Assembly: GCA_043764135.1 (NCBI GenBank)
Contig: JAYUKV010000061.1
Coordinates: forward strand, 1 to 13,937
Source: JAYUKV01 sp043764135
GTDB lineage: Bacteria; Patescibacteriota; JACMRA01
DNA length: 13,937 nt
Reading direction: 5' to 3'
A program made the translations under genes and the position numbers. Below are positions 13,755 to 13,937 of the stretch, piece after piece. Positions within the stretch are counted from its first letter, which is position 1. Every line of letters starts with the position of its first letter. Under the pieces are notes generated by a model. It did no database searches. It was not told where the DNA came from and saw nothing but the letters and a program-made list of their open reading frames with translations.

Positions 13755-13793
13755 AAATTATAAGAAAATTTGTTTATTCAAAATTTATAATTT
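13755..13793 (+). repeat. AT-rich 3' hairpin before the terminator
   Basis: AAATTATAA (13755-13763) pairs perfectly with TTATAATTT (13785-13793). It lies just upstream of the terminator and would form a second 3'-end hairpin, perhaps stabilising the transcript. Confidence 0.4.
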
Positions 13794-13795
13794 GG

Positions 13796-13821
13796 AATAA
13801 GCCTTTTGGCTTATTTTTTTT
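13796..13821 (+). terminator. Rho-independent terminator of the broken secreted-protein gene
   Basis: AATAAGCC (13796-13803), loop TTTT, GGCTTATT (13808-13815), a perfect 8-bp stem running into eight T (13814-13821). Confidence 0.92.
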
Positions 13822-13866
13822 ACCTAGCCATTATAAAACTAATTTATAGCTAACCCATAACACAAC

Positions 13867-13894
13867 TGGACAATTAATTTTAATCAACTATACT
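13867..13894 (+). promoter_or_regulatory. Possible promoter of the transposase fragment
   Basis: TGGACA (13867-13872) and TATACT (13889-13894) are 16 nt apart, 11 nt before the ATG at 13906. The leader would be about 5 nt, with no Shine-Dalgarno. Confidence 0.45.
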
Positions 13895-13905
13895 GTCTTA
13901 AATTT

Positions 13906-13937
13906 ATGAGATATAGTAATGATTTAAGAAAAAAAGT
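13906..13937 (+). CDS. Probable start of an IS630-family transposase, cut by window edge
   Basis: Only ten codons are visible: MRYSNDLRKK. They fit the very characteristic N-terminus of IS630-family transposases, (M)xYSxDLRxKVL, the first helix of the DNA-binding domain. A promoter lies just upstream. If correct, the left end of the insertion sequence should be between the terminator at 13821 and here; I could not define its inverted repeat without the right end. Ten residues are little evidence, so this is a suggestion by pattern. Confidence 0.55.
   Translation, partial: MRYSNDLRKK

Overview
The window is AT-rich, densely packed bacterial DNA read with the standard bacterial code (no in-frame TGA in any gene). 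Small orphan proteins, several secreted proteins, a compact helicase-nuclease and a protein with repeated 'GNYxxFKxA' units suggest a Patescibacteria/CPR-type genome. That assignment is inference from gene style; no rRNA or other phylogenetic marker is present, and GatA alone cannot settle it.

Layout. Positions 1-9821 are all on the minus strand: an unrecognised partial gene (1-684), a large secreted multidomain protein with a glycine-zipper segment and a possible C-terminal nuclease motif (814-3318), a UvrD-type helicase fused to a RecB-type nuclease (3485-6847), a small orphan (6969-7334), gatA (7441-8835) and a cytosolic orphan (8946-9821). A 726-bp gene-free interval (9822-10547) follows. 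It holds a striking ~312-bp nested inverted-repeat element (9904-10215) with four copies of one ~17-nt motif. From 10548 everything reads on the plus strand: a signal-peptide/TM surface protein (10548-11327), a two-component system (response regulator 11452-12126, overlapping histidine kinase 12056-12967), a secreted repeat protein broken by an in-frame TAA (13111-13731), and the first codons of a probable IS630-family transposase (13906 to the edge).

How it fits together. Nearly every gene looks monocistronic, with its own promoter and a rho-independent terminator from the gene before it; at several junctions the T-tract runs straight into the next -35. The exception is the regulator-kinase pair. 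Its promoter and the promoter of the broken secreted gene downstream share GTCA-N7-GTCA direct repeats with an 11-bp period, each 11 nt from a -10 box. This is OmpR/PhoB-like geometry and suggests that the regulator controls itself and that gene. The kinase keeps its H- and N-boxes but seems to lack the D- and G-boxes.

The strongest candidates for something undescribed are the nested inverted-repeat element, the predicted small autoregulated two-component/secreted-protein circuit with its structured leader, and the possible secreted toxin at 814-3318. None can be matched to a known system from the sequence alone.
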